From positions 87,874,765-87,938,764 of the forward strand of contig CM067081.1 in NCBI GenBank assembly GCA_034008185.1: a stretch of DNA of 64,000 bases, read 5' to 3'. Below are positions 47,801 to 60,503 of this stretch, piece by piece (the first letter of the stretch is position 1; each line of letters begins with the position of its first letter). The stretch comes from Gorsachius magnificus (taxonomy: Eukaryota > Chordata > Aves > Pelecaniformes > Ardeidae). The translations under genes were made by a program, and so were the position numbers. Below the pieces are notes generated by a model, which had not been told where the DNA came from, did no database searches, and saw only the letters and a list, made by a program, of their open reading frames with translations.

Positions 47801-48552
47801 TGGGAATTACCTCATCTTGGGTAAATAACAGTGCAATTCTGATTTTGCAAAGCTCTTAAGCATGGTTGTGAATTTATGTGGGTGTTTTAAGTCCTCCATG
47901 TTTCAATAGAATTTAAGCACCTTTAAGGTTAAACTCTAAATTGAGGATTAGTTCAAAGTTTTACCTGAATATCTAAGGCTGCGAAATTTCCCTTTTGCAT
48001 ATCAGAGTGCACCTTCTGCCCAATTTATCATGAGACAGTGATTATGACTGTTTTTCATTGACTTTAAGGAAAGGAGAACCAGACTGAATCCCATGTTTAC
48101 AGCAATTTAAACCTCTCTTTAGCAAAGAAATTATTAAAACAGAGGTTTGGCAAAGAATTCAAACAAGATGAATATAATTGCAAGAGGTCTGACTTGGAAA
48201 AGAAGTTTTTTGAACTTACTTGAATCTCTGTAGCATGAAAGAGCATGAGAGAACCTGAAAATTCATATTTAAAATCACTGTATTTCAATACATCCCACAA
48301 CATATTCAATGTAATTAATGGCAATGGAGAGCACTGTTTTATACTGATTGTGGCTCTACCCTTTTCTTGCAGAAACACATCATAGGAATTTCCAAAGTTT
48401 CTCACTTTGGCCTCCAGAGGTCATCAAGACCTTGGAGTGCAGTGCGTGGAGTGCAAGGCTGGAAAATCCCACTGCTTGCTTCAGTGGCTCATCAGCCTTG
48501 CTATGGACTAGGATGAAAAGTGACAAGTTATGTTTTTAAAATATACTACATG
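41866..48552. other. Unannotated A+T-rich DNA
   Basis: About 6.7 kb without recognisable repeat families or convincing exons. The dinucleotide repeat at 46,725-46,739 and a very A+T-rich stretch at about 47,210-47,300 are the only simple sequences of note. A stretch around 44,380-44,620 with several TAAT-type cores is mentioned under findings as a possible conserved noncoding element. Confidence 0.5.
46725..46739. repeat. (AC)n microsatellite, short
   Basis: This is a perfect AC dinucleotide run of about seven units. Confidence 0.9.
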
Positions 48553-48778
48553 AAGACAAAAGAAAAAGAGAAAAAAAAGAGAAAAGAGAAAGAGAAAGAG
48601 AAAGAGAAAGAGAAAAGAGAAAGAGAAAGAGAAAGAGAAAGAGAAAGAGAAAGAGAAAGAGAAAGAGAAAGAGAAAGAGAAAGAGAAAGAGAAAGAGAAA
48701 GAGAAAGAGAAAGAGAAAGAGAAAGAGAAAGGAAGAGAAAGAGAGAAGAAAGAGAAAGAGAAGAAAGAGAAAGAGAAG
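48553..48778. repeat. Large purine microsatellite (AAAGAG)n
   Basis: About 226 bp consist only of A and G, dominated by perfect GAGAAA hexamer units (roughly 48,600-48,730), with AAAAGAG-type interruptions at the left edge and GGAAGAGAAAGAGAGAAG-type interruptions at the right edge. Because the unit length is a multiple of three and contains no stop, both strands carry open frames (Glu-Arg dipeptide on plus, Leu-Phe/Leu-Ser on minus), which are not genes. Homopurine DNA of this length can adopt triplex structures and is expected to vary in length between individuals. Confidence 0.97.
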
Positions 48779-51349
48779 CCTAACCAATCAATTACAGTCT
48801 TTTAAATCTGTGATAAAGATTTTTCAGTCATTTTATTTCCAAAGTGGTCCTCAAATGTGTGTAGGAAATGCTCTTCAGTAGCCTGGCACAACACAGAGCA
48901 GTCTTTGACCATGTGGGAATCAAACTGAGATCTCCAGCAGCCAGGCAGAAAAGTCCAGATGTTTGGCTGAACATTATTTCACTCATTTGGAGACAAAATG
49001 TCAGGCTGTGGAAGTCAGACAATTTATCTGCCCCAGTGCTGGAGGACAAGACATGAGCGCACCTATACCTGCAGCACCACGTGGGCGGCTGTGTTACTCC
49101 TGCCGCCTCCTCCCTGTGCAAGCTGACACGGCGCTGGGTTGTACTGGAGAAGCTGGGGGATGCTCTAGCCCCTCCCCAGCAGCAGGGAGGACAGATTTTG
49201 GCAATGGGTTGTAAGTAGCAGTCTGGAATCAATAATTACTGGGCTCAATAAAGTATTAAACTGATCTAGCTGTTTGCGAAGTTAATATGTGTCTAAAGTA
49301 CCAATTTCCTTCTGAGACTGCCTCAATCTCATTGGAAATCTGGCAGAATATACTCAGAAAGTACATTACTTTTATTCTTAATTAAGAAATTCCAAGAAAG
49401 TATTTAACCTGGGATCTCAAAATATGATGCAAAAGTAGTTAATGAAAATGAAAATCCAATTTGAATCTGTAGAGAAATCGGGAAAGCTTTTATGTAAAAG
49501 GATCCAATGGAATGTACCTTTATAGTATTGAAGTCTTTGAGGGACTGTGCAACAGCAAATGAAATTGAGACTACTAGGTTACTTATAAACAAAATATTCT
49601 TGTTTCAGTGTTCCTCACAATGTCTTTCCTAGTTTTGGTTCTTAGATTCTTTCTGCATAATCCCTAGTTATCATTCACAAACTGCCTCACTCTTCCACCC
49701 TACTAATAATGTCATTCCAAGGGTGTCACTAAACCATATTTCCTCTTCATCCAGACATGTTTCTCAATTTAACAAAATTAAAGGAGTGCTGAAAAAAGCC
49801 CCCAAACGTGATATGATAATGTATAGCAAGGTTAATTGCTGGGACTGGAAAGAGACTTTCAGAGAGCTAGAATATCCTGAAGAAAGTACTTTCATTTTTT
49901 TACAAGTTTGCCACACTTCTACCATCCTATGGCTTCAACTGCTTCTTAATAACATTGCCTAAGATATTTTTAACAGGTTTTGAAAAATAACAGGTGTGAT
50001 TTCTAGAATAACAGAATCTATTAAGGTGTTGCAGGATGTAAAATAGAGAGATATTACCTTGAGATTATTACATATCTCTCTTTCAATGTATTTGTCAGCT
50101 TCAATTTTTCTTTTCATTTCAAATTTCTGCTATTTAGTTATCAGGGAGTCTGTCACAGAATGCAGAAAAACTCAGGTTTATGTTAACCATTGGATTTCTT
50201 TTGCACATGAGAGCTAAAATTCAGGGCTGTTTAGATGGAAAGAAATCCCAATAACCTAGAGACAACAAGGAATGTCTTACACTTCTATGACGGTACATTT
50301 ATTCTTGTCAAATCTGTGAGAACTCATTAGCATATCTTCAATTTAGATGGCAACTTTTCCTGGTTGCTTTTACAGACAATTTAATCTGCTCTCAAACTTC
50401 AAAAGTGCTCTAAATTTCTTGTGTTGAAGTTTTGTGACCCACCTTCCAGCACTGATTTCTGTCCTTCTGGGGAAGTTGCAGTGCTTCAGAACCCTGGGAT
50501 TGCTTTCCAGGGCACGCCTCACTGATGTGAAAGGCAGACCAAACTCCTAGCCACACTGTGCTAATGGTGTCCTAAAAATTCAATGTTAACATGGAAATCA
50601 TCTGCTGAAATCACTACTGAAGTGCATTTTATAACTGTGCTTCTGGGGGGTTTCCAGACTACCCTGATTCTTTCTGGTCTTTGGTTTTCAGACACCGGGC
50701 AACCATTTTTCCAAGGTTTACATAAAAGCGGAGTCTAAAAATACAAAATTTATTAGCTTCCAAGATTTTGTCTCTAGGATGAATGCACCGGAACTTTAAC
50801 AGTGGAGAACAGATTTCCACTCACTCTCATCACGTTGATGTGGAAACCCCTGAGGCAGTCTGGAGACATCAGGAGCCTGGCTCTTCTCTTTGGCTTCCCA
50901 GTATGACTGCTAGGGAGAGGTACGGTGTGCACTCCGATAGGCCTACCTGGTCAGTGACTGGCAGGTATACAGTATAAAAATAGTAACAAGGGGATAACTA
51001 CAGTAATAAGTAATAGCATGTACTAAGAGGAAAAGGTGCATTTATAGCTTCATCTACCTTCATTTGTTCTTTAGGACTTGAAGTGGCTGAATATGGCACA
51101 GTAGAATAGGCACAAGAACTGGTTTCTTTTTCCTCAACTGCAATAGCTTTAATTGTTTTAATGTTATCACTGCTATGAATCTCAGCTAGCTGTCAAATTG
51201 TTAGAAAGCTAGAAAACTGACTGCTGTGAGGATGAGCTTAAAGCAATATAGCGTGGATGCAAATCTAGTGTGCTTGAGAAATAAAAACAAGCCGTATGGT
51301 GTGCCTGTGCTGTCTACTGTTGCAGGATTATTTTCAGTGATTAACACAC
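48779..51349. other. No gene recognised
   Basis: This is 2.6 kb of unique-looking sequence. A somewhat G+C-richer patch at about 49,050-49,200 yields overlapping frames of 62-134 codons on both strands with no splice sites I trust. Confidence 0.5.
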
Positions 51350-51905
51350 TGTCCTGGTTTCAGCTGGGATAGAGTTAATTTTCTTCACAGAAGCTAGCAT
51401 AGTGCTGTGCTTTGGATTTAGTACCAGAAGAATGTTGATAACACACTGATGTTTTTAGTTGTTGCCAAGCAGTGCTCAGACTACTCAAGGACTTTTTGAG
51501 CTTCTCCTGCTCGGCCAGGTGCATAACAAGCTGGGAGTACAGCACAGCTAGGACCCAAACTGTCCAAAGAGCTATTCCATACCATATAACGTCATGCTCG
51601 GGGGGGTTGGTGGGGGTCGGTTGGTCGCTCGGGTACTGATCGCTGCTCGGGACGGGCTGGGCATCGGTCGGCGGGTGGTGAGCAATTGCATTGTGCATCA
51701 TTCGTTTTGTATATTCTGTATATTTTGTTATCATTCTCATTATTACTATTATTATTATTTTCTCTTATTAAACTGTCTTTATCTCAGCCCTCGGCTCTAA
51801 CCTTTTTCCCCTTTCCCGATTCTCTCCCCCATCCCACTGAGGGAGGGGGGGAAGTGAGCGAGCGGCTGCGTGGTGCTTAGTTGCCAGCTGGGTTAAACCA
51901 CGACA
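51350..51905 (+). mobile_element. Solo LTR of an endogenous retrovirus, ~545 bp type, copy C
   Basis: The element starts TGTCCTGGTTTCAGCTGGGA, ends GGTTAAACCACGACA, and is flanked by an exact 5 bp duplication CACAC (51,345-51,349 and 51,906-51,910). It contains TAACGTCA at about 51,588, a G-rich stretch with CGGTTGGTCGCTCGGG, a (TTA)n tract near 51,740 and the ATTAAA polyadenylation signal at about 51,768. It is nearly identical to copy B in reverse orientation, while copy A and especially copy D are more diverged. No gag, pol or env sequence is adjacent. Confidence 0.93.
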
Positions 51906-52690
51906 CACACTTAGTTAATTGCCAATAACTCTGTGCCTAACTACTGCAGTTAACACTCCTTACTTTTATGAAATTGGAAATTGCCAATGCAGAGAAGTTA
52001 TTTTTATTCTCAACCAAAATACACTTCCAAATTACATACTTTGTATCAGTAGATCAATATTTCAAAAGTGACCTTGAATTTTGGATAGCTCCTTTTCTTT
52101 TGGAAACTGAAGACCATAACCTGAGTCAAATGAGCAATTTGAAATAAGTTAGACGCTTCGTGTTCAGAATGCTGGCTCTTTTGACTCTCAGACAGAGAAG
52201 GATCTTTGCAGTTATAAGAATTTAATTTATAATCATTTGACCAAAAGATTTAGATCTTGGATGGTGGCTTAGACTCATCTTCCAAATAAACACCTATGTT
52301 TCATATTTATACTGAAACAACAATCTAGAGAATATCATGATAATGTAATTATGTTTTTCTTCTTTCTCTTCAAATAAACTTTGAGTCTCTGATGTCTGAC
52401 CTTATTTTTAATATTATTTTTGAGTAGAAATGCACAATCAAAACTCTCAGATGAAGAAAGTACACATAAACATAGCCTACCTTTTGACAGATGCCAGACA
52501 TAAGGTCTCTGAGAGAAATATTTTACAAATGTGTCATTTACTGACTGAAATTAATGGGAAGAGGCATACAATCATACCTTAGTATCTGCTAATTAAATTG
52601 ATCTCTTTGCCTTTTTGTGAAGGACCAATAATTTTTGTAATTCAGATGTAAATCAGGGACCTGATTACCAAGCTTGTTACCTGAGTAACA
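51906..52690. other. No gene recognised
   Basis: A+T-rich sequence between an LTR and a CR1 3' end, without distinctive features. Confidence 0.5.
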
Positions 52691-52963
52691 AGTGATAGGA
52701 CAAGAGGAAATGGCCTCAGGTTGCACGGGGGGAAGTTTCAATTGGATATTAGGAAAAATTTCATCACCAAAAGGGTTGTCAGGCATTGGAAGAGGCTGCC
52801 CAGGGAAGTGGTTTTGTCCCCATCCCTGGAGGTATTTAAAAGATGGGTAGACGAGGTGCTTAGGGCCATGGTTTAGTGGTGGACTTTGCAGTGTTAGGTT
52901 AATGGTTGGACTTGATGATCTTAAAGGTTTTTTCCAACCTAAATGATTCTATGATTCTATGAT
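52691..52963 (+). mobile_element. CR1 LINE, 3' end fragment
   Basis: It starts at about AGTGATAGGACAAGAGGAAA, passes CATTGGAAGAGGCTGCCCAG (the end of ORF2) and TGGTTGGACTTGATGATCTT, and ends in the ATTCTATGATTCTATGAT terminal array, so it lies on the plus strand. About 270 bp remain. The ORF2 frame is too decayed to follow. Confidence 0.92.
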
Positions 52964-55900
52964 CAGCAATATCAATAAGCAAATCCTGGCTAGCTATGCT
53001 TTGGCTTGTGTGATATTCAACAACACAAAGAAAAGTGAGAATAAACATATGACACTATGTGTTCTCTCTATATAAGGGCCACATATATTATGTTTTGGTT
53101 TGTTCCTTTCCTAGTTTTCAGTCTTTGACATATTTTACTTGCTGAAAAAGTAAAAGCTTTCCCTTTAAAAAAATTATGTGAGAAACTGCTTCCAGATAAA
53201 TGGCTCAGAGTACCTACCCTGTTTGGAAAACCATAGAACAGAGTTGGGAGAAAGCCTGGAAGACTTGCAGTTTACCTTATTATGGACTCCAAGCACAGTA
53301 ATGGCACTCAATCTTCATGTCCTGTGTGACAGCGCACAACAGCAGCCAGGGAAAGCCACTGAAATATTTGAGATGTGGAATTTGATTTTGTAATATGTCA
53401 GTGATATGGTGGCATTCTGTCTTATAAATCAGTAACAAAATAAAAATTAACTGTTCTGAGTATAGATGCAGTGATGATGCAATTTGTTAAGCAGTGTGTG
53501 TATCCAGTATATATTATCTGATATGAAACTGCAATTTCTCATTTGCATGTTGTTATGTTTTTGTAACAGGCCTGGGTGTTTGGTGGCCACAGAACATGAA
53601 ACCTATGCCTCTCTGCAGAATTAATGCATATGGAATATATAATCCCTTTAATAATATAGGAAATTTTGAGAACTACAGTATTAATTTATGCTGAAAGACG
53701 TGGTTCCACCAGAATTCACATGAGTCACTTTCTTGGGAAAACACAAAGAAACTTTCTTTAAAGGTTTTATTCTTCACATTCAATTTGATCTGTGGTCAAA
53801 CACAGTATGTGGAATCAGCTGCCTTTGGTGTTCTGAGCCACGGCTTAGCGTACCTGCTACCAACCTTCATCTGGGAAGCGGGGTTTAGGAGCTCAGCCAG
53901 TGCAGCTATCAGAGTGCTTATCTTGTTATATCAGCCCTAAACTACTCTTGTACAACACATTCTTGTTCCTGATATGTAAGATTTCTTTACGTTCAAGTTG
54001 TTGCAAATTATTCATTGAATATAATCTCTCTATGACTTAAGAAGGTGACCTGCACATAAAACTTTGTGTAGTTCTATTGTAAAGAGTCTGGTATTTTTTA
54101 AAACTGCCAAAATCAAATAAAAAAATAACTAACATTGTTAAAGGGAGCACTATGCATAAATGATATCCCTCTGGAACTGATAGATAAGATGTAAAACATC
54201 CTGAGGAATTCTGTATTTCTTAATTTAAAATCTTGGCATATTTTCTTGGAGGATAGTACTGACAAGCACAGAAAATACATGCACACTGGAATTGAAAAGG
54301 TGTATTTCATGAACAATAAACTCCATCAGCACAATTTACCATGGTATCCTGGGTTGATAGTTTAAGAACTCAGTAAAATACTCTGACAGGTTAAATAAGT
54401 GGTAACGGTGTCATTATAGCTGTGATGGTCCAAGAATGCAAGTGAAGAAAATGCCCAGGGAGCGGTACACTCATTGCTATAGCTGTTGGAAAAAGCAGTA
54501 TAATTTCTTGCCCCAGAGGAAAGTCCTCTCTGGGCAGAGGTTCCTCTTCACTGGTGAGGTGGCAGCCACAAGTGCTCTGCAAAGAGCAATCGCGGCAGCA
54601 CCTGAGGGCCTGGCTCTGCACTGCTGACTTTTTCGTGACTTGCAGTTGACAGCTGATTTGTGGAGGTGATTGTGTCAGCCCACCGGAGCTTGATAATTGC
54701 TAGCTTATTGTTGCTTATTTTCATTGCAGTGTCTAGAAGGCTGGTGCTGGTATAAGAGGAAAGAGTGGCTTTATGTTGAAGTCAGTGACTGAAACCAGAC
54801 TTTCAGTCCTGATGACTGGGAGGTCACCTATATGCTCCAGGAATCCAGCAGTTACTAATTAATTGAACAACAGAATTAAGTTAAACTTAGAACAAACGTT
54901 CTCCATTCTACTTAGTTGAAAGATTTCTGCTTCTGTTTCAGACTGAAAAGAGGGCATACGTGTTAGAAAGCCTGACCAATATTGATTCTGTTTACAAACC
55001 TTTTTTACCTATTTTATAGCTATGTTAAAATAATTCCTTCTGGTATGTTTCCGGATTTGGCTTGTTTTCCTAGGACCCATGTTTTTTTCCTGATGATTTC
55101 CGCACTCATAGAATTACGTACTCCAAAACACAGAAAAGATAACCAACACAATGGAGAGTTTGTTTAAGCTATCAGGTCAAAGCAGCATGTGGCTAAGACC
55201 TCTTTAGGCAAGACATTTGTACAGTCAGTTTAGCAAGTACAAAACAGTAACTCCATCACCATGATGAAAGGGTTCTCGTGAAGCCTGTGCTCAAGAGAAT
55301 ACAATACTGGGAAATAAGAACCCATTGCTTGGAAAAAGACACTTTTAAAAGGAGAAAATTCATTGCATGTGTACTTGTAAATGAATTATGCCTCTCTTTT
55401 TAGGTGCTTATAGAGCCTTCATCTCAAGAAGGGGTAATGTAATTAAAGTTAACCTGTGACCAAAAGCTGAAAATGTACTTTTGGATGGAAAGATAAAACA
55501 ATCTTCTGTAACATACCATATATTGAACTGGATAACAGCATTTGCTTCAAAGCTCAAGGACACCTCGACATCTATAATTAGAAGGGCTCTCAAAGGGCAT
55601 AGATAGATTCTTTCAATTGAGATAGGTGACACTTCTATAACAGCCCCAACATGAAAGTCTGAATTCTTCTTAACTCTTTAAGGAAAATAAGTGAAAGACA
55701 GTACAGCCAGTTCTGCTTTTGACTTCACCATCTCAAAGCAGATATACATCGGTGAAAAGTGAAATGGTGCAGCCAATATCTGCATTTGGCTTTTAAGCTG
55801 TAATTTTGAAGTCTAGTGCTGACTGAAAGAGGTTTCCAACCTTAATTTATTGAGGTGTCTGAGCTTTTACAATCTTTCTGGAATTATTTCCTCTCTTGTT

Positions 55901-57347
55901 CTTGAGTGTGCCAATAAAGATTTCCTTTCTTTTTTTTTCCAAACTGAAATACATAAAACTGATGGACTACAAAAGAGGCTAATCCTGACCTTGAAGGAGG
56001 CAGTTTACAGAGGGAAACCCCCATTTATTTAGAGGAGGGCCCAAGAGAGTGTGTGTCTCCCTTCTAAATACTAAAGGGTGAGTGATGGACATCAAAGTTT
56101 GAACCCTGTGCATAACAAGCAATATTGGAATGTCATATATTTTTCTCCTTCTCCCTTCCTTAAGTATTTTAAGCTTCTCCTGAATCTGGATAATTGAGAT
56201 TCTCAAGGCAATACCTCCCTGTATGATTCAGATACCGGAAGTGTCTGTGAGCTTGTAATGGGAACTCATCTTCATGCAGTAAAGTGAAATAGCGTGACTT
56301 TAAAAAGCTCATGATTTTGATTATTGAAGTATTATCCCAGTATTATCTACAGTACAGCCACTGTGGTATAAGAAATAAATTCATCAGCTCTAAAGGGCAT
56401 GTTATGCTAGCAGGTGAATCTGAAACAAGTTCTTGCAAAAACACACAGTGAAATCCTACCTCATGTTCTGGAGGCAGACTGATTTTAAAGCATAAAATAG
56501 ATAGAGCTGTTTTAACATTAAACTGTTGCTATGCTTTTAGTAATTAGACTGATGCTATGGACTTAATGTAATAATGTGTGTTGACTTTACATATTATATT
56601 AGTCCTTTTTGAACCTTGTGCATTATGCTGCCACATGCTGATGGGACACAGGCAGTTTTGGCTAGAATCCAGGAGACTACAACCTTCAAAAAATGTTTTT
56701 CTTAGTACAAATCGATATGAAGTAGATTCTGTCTAGAATGGTGGAGACTCTAGAGTGGCAGTGTTGTAGCTCCAATGGTCTGAGACCATATGTGAAAAAA
56801 GGCTTCCGTGGAAAAAGCAAAACTAGTCCTTGGGAAAAGCAGGCAGGTTTTTGGCACAACAGTCCTCCTTTTGGGTACACCAGCTCCTCTTCAGGTCTGA
56901 AATAGAAGCAACAGCCCACTTGCTATATAAAGATTGAGAGCAATTGCCCTGAGTTTAGTTTAATTCCATCAATCAATTAGACAAATCTGAAAGGAAATGC
57001 AATTGGTACCTGGGGAATAGAGCAGGATTTCAGCAAGGAAAGAAGAAGTGATAAGGTCGTCATCTCCCATGGGACAGAGAAAGAAAAAGACCACTGATTA
57101 TCACCTATGGAACATGCAGATACAGATTGAAATAAATTAAATCCTAGCAATTAACAGAGCACACTGATGTTAAACTGTACCAAATAGAAATAATTTGAAT
57201 TGCCATATGATTAGCAAACAAATTATTTTATCTATGTAATGCAAGAAGCTGGTGAAAAAAAAATCATTTGAGAGACATACTAAATACTGAAGACACAATT
57301 AAGGTAATTGTGAAGTGAACTAATCTTTCTAATTTTTTTTTCCGCAG
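52964..57347. other. No gene recognised
   Basis: A+T-rich unique-looking sequence, with no repeat family or splice-flanked open frame that I would defend. Confidence 0.5.
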
Positions 57348-57473
57348 GAAGGGTTAGAAATCCCACATGTGGGACACTAGATGGGGTTCCCCACACTCCA
57401 GGGGGTTGCTAAATCTCTCTGTTGTTTTGCAACGAGTTGTAGGGACAGATGGGATTAGCCTTCAGTATCCAAG
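57348..57473 (+). other. Candidate noncoding exon (strong splice-site pair)
   Basis: A very strong acceptor (CTTTCTAA followed by T9, then CCGCAG, ending at 57,347) precedes 126 nt that end at AAG with the donor GTATGA at 57,474-57,479. All three forward frames contain stops, so if it is an exon it would be untranslated, either from a long noncoding RNA or a UTR. No transcript evidence is available from sequence alone. Confidence 0.22.
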
Positions 57474-59957
57474 GTATGAAAAATAGCTCTTTTCATCTAC
57501 ACCCATGCTAGAAGGACAACATTTAATTATCCCCATCAGCAGAAACCCAACTGGATTTCAACTGCATCAGTCCAAATGCCTGCCCAGGTGTTAGGGTGAT
57601 GCAAAGAGGTGCTGGCTGGGATTTACTTTCTGCAGCTCAGTGCCAGACGGTGAGGAGGAAGCACTCAATCTCATTCAGAACACCCCAGGCCCAGGGAATT
57701 TCACATGGCATTTGCTGCCATGATCAAAGTTGCAAATGACAGTCTGCAGGTGAGGTGCAGAAAGCATGTTCCCTCTGAAGCCCCTAAAATAAGGATAATA
57801 ACCTCTGATGGGTCCTGTGACCCCATCACAGAGTGAACATGGGGTGGTAACATACTAAACAGCTGGACAAAAATTCATCAGAGCTTGTCTGCCAGACATC
57901 AGCTTAAGATACTTTTTGAACATAGACCTCCTGCATTAAATTGAGATTCACAACAACAATATAAAGGCTGGGTGTTTTTACAAATAGGTTTGAAATTATC
58001 TAACAGTAATGAAAGTGGTAGAAAAAAGGTAACAATACAAAATGAGGTTTTTTTGTTTAAAGGAAGAAAAAGTAAGGTAATAATAAAACCACTGTTCAGT
58101 TCTGCATGCAGGTCTTCTTTTCACTCACAGACAAGAAAATTCTTTAGAGAAGGAAATAAAAATAATAAAATGAAAACCACACTATTCCACCCTTTAAAGC
58201 CAGTTTTAATTGCAGAAATATCATCTTTAATTGTAGAAAAAACCTGAACTCTAAGGACAGTTAATATGATCAATCTTTTGCTCAAAGTAATTAGATAAAT
58301 TCAGAAAGAGAGGTGATTAAAGGCACATGTGAATTAGTCATTAGACTCTCTAAGAACATTCCTTGTCTGCGCTGCAAAGGAACAAAGCATTTTTATGGAA
58401 GTGAAATAACACCAAGTCCCAAGATATCATGTGAAGAGGAACTTTAATTAGCAGTTAGGATATCTCCTGGTCCAACAAGAAAAACTGGTCATGGTCATTC
58501 TGGTGGACAAACTACTAGACAGGAGAAAGATCTCATGCCTTGCCAGTGATTTACAAAACTATTTGCTAGCAGACTCTGAATTCGTGAGGGCTTTTTTTCT
58601 GCGTGCTGGAAAGGTTATAAACAACTCTCGCGCAAACACAGCCCTGACAAATTTATTCTGAAAGGCAGTGGGCTTAGCGGGGTAACAGTGGCATCAGGTC
58701 ATATCCCTAACCATGTCAGAGTTGACTGTCTGCAGCTTCTTCCACTATCCATCTGTCAAAAAGGTAGGAGTCCTCAGCTGCTTGAGAGACAGATACAAAG
58801 CTGCTAATTTTACCAGTGGTGGAAACAAGGTTGGAAGGATTTTTCTGGCCTCTTCCTGACTATTTCACTGCCTTACTTTGCCTTAATGCTGTGCTCAATC
58901 CCATGTGACGTTTCAGCTTTGCGCAGCCTGCAGAAAGAGCCAAGACACAGAGGAACTTGCTCATTATAAGATGGTTTAGAGAAGTATTAAAAACTGGACC
59001 TGAGCAAGCTTTTTCAGATACCATTTAGCCAGATCTTGGCCCACCACAGTATACCCACTGGCTATGCTAAATGGTCAAAGAAGAGGGATTAGCAATGCCT
59101 CCATCATCATAATCCTGGGACCTCATTCAAGGAATGGTCCACAGGCAGGAGCTGAAGCCAGAAGGCTCTGACCTCAAACCTCTGTGTCATCCAGGCAGGC
59201 TGAGTGCCAGGAGCAGAGAGAGGTCGAAAACAGCTTCTTGCTGCTAAGGGGAGTCTTGCCAGGAATGACAAGTGAATATGTAGCATCAGCTTTCAAGAAG
59301 GATGCCAACGAATGGGTCTGAATACCAATGATTTCCAGGGCTAGTGACTCACTCCAAGTGATGGGCATCCTGGCGTGAAGAGCTGTGGCACTTACCCCGA
59401 GAAGCTAGTGACTGCCTGCGGGACTGAGCGCTTGGTTCGTATTTATGCGGCAGCTGAAATCACTGTGCTGAGGATAACCACGCCATTTGTTTTGGTTGAC
59501 TTGTTAAAGCAATCTTCTGTTACTAATCGCACTCCCAAGCAGTTGCAGGAACCCACTGCCACCATGTGGCACCTTGGCCAGGAAGCCACACTTTTGACTC
59601 CCCTGGGTATGTGCTGGATGGATGGAGGTCCCCGCTGCTCTGCCACTGTATACAGGGGAGGAAAGGAAGGTCACCCTGGCCTTCCTCCTCTTCTCCTGCC
59701 GGTCCCCCTCTACCCAACTGAATCTGAATTTCCAGTGGCAGCTGTGTCCATGCCTTCTGTCCATTTGGTCGTGCCAAGGTGCACCCCCATCCTCATTAGA
59801 CCCTATAGATTCTGATGTGGCCTCCAGAAAGACAGATGTGTTACAACGCACTCTCCTGGCAGGGGGTAATGAATATTATTTCCCTAGAGGCAACATAGCT
59901 CTGTTAGTCTTTAGCACACTGCTCAAGAGAAGCAGAAACCACTTAAACTTTATTTAT
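57474..59957. other. No established gene; CpG-richer patch near 59.4 kb
   Basis: This is mostly A+T-rich DNA. At about 59,380-59,640 CpG dinucleotides are more frequent than elsewhere, and a minus-strand splice-flanked stretch of 58 nt (59,396-59,453) is described under findings. The 146-codon plus frame and the 115-codon minus frame that overlap there have no recognisable features. Confidence 0.5.
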
Positions 59958-60503
59958 TGTCCTGGTTTTGGCTGGGATAGAGTTAATTTTCTTCCTAGTA
60001 GCTGGCATAGAGCTGTGTTTTGGATTTAGGATGAGAAGAATGTTGGTAACACACTGATGTTTTAGTTGTTGCTGAGCAGGGCTTACACTAAGTCAAGGAT
60101 TTTGCAGCTTCTCATAGTGCCCTGCCAGCAAGGAGGCTGGAGGTGTACAAGAAGCTGGGAGGGGACACAGCCAGGACAGCTGATCCATACTGGCCAAAGG
60201 GATATTCCAGACCATATGATGTCATACTGAACAAAAAACTGGGGCCAGGGGGGTGCGGCAGCTGCTCAGGAACTGTCTGGGCATCGCTGAGTGGGTGGTG
60301 AGCAATTGCATTGTGCATCACTTGTTTTGTATATTCTTTTATTATTATTATTATTATTTTCCCTTCCTTTTCTGTCCTGTTAAACTGTCTTTATCTCAAC
60401 CCATGAGTTTTACCTTTCTTCCTATTCTCTCCCCCATCCCATGAGGGGGGAATGAGCAAACGGCTGTGCGGGGTTTAACTGCCTACTGCGTTAAACCATG
60501 ACA
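59958..60503 (+). mobile_element. Solo LTR of an endogenous retrovirus, ~545 bp type, copy D
   Basis: The element starts TGTCCTGGTTTTGGCTGGGA and ends GCGTTAAACCATGACA. The flanks are TTTAT on the left (59,953-59,957) and CTTAT on the right (60,504-60,508), a 5 bp duplication with one mismatch. It keeps an internal segment (CCTGCCAGCAAGGAGGCTGG) that is shortened in copy A, has a decayed TGATGTCA site near 60,217 and a long (TTA)n tract at about 60,339-60,357. It is more diverged from copies B and C than those are from each other, so it belongs to an older or distinct subfamily. Confidence 0.92.

Noticed and set aside
48520..48787. Open frames encoding Glu-Arg and Leu-Phe dipeptide repeats
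   Set aside because: They are direct translations of the purine hexamer microsatellite. Openness follows from the repeat unit.
59375..59815. 146-codon plus-strand frame
   Set aside because: No family recognised, and overlapping minus frames are equally long. The locally higher G+C makes stops rarer.
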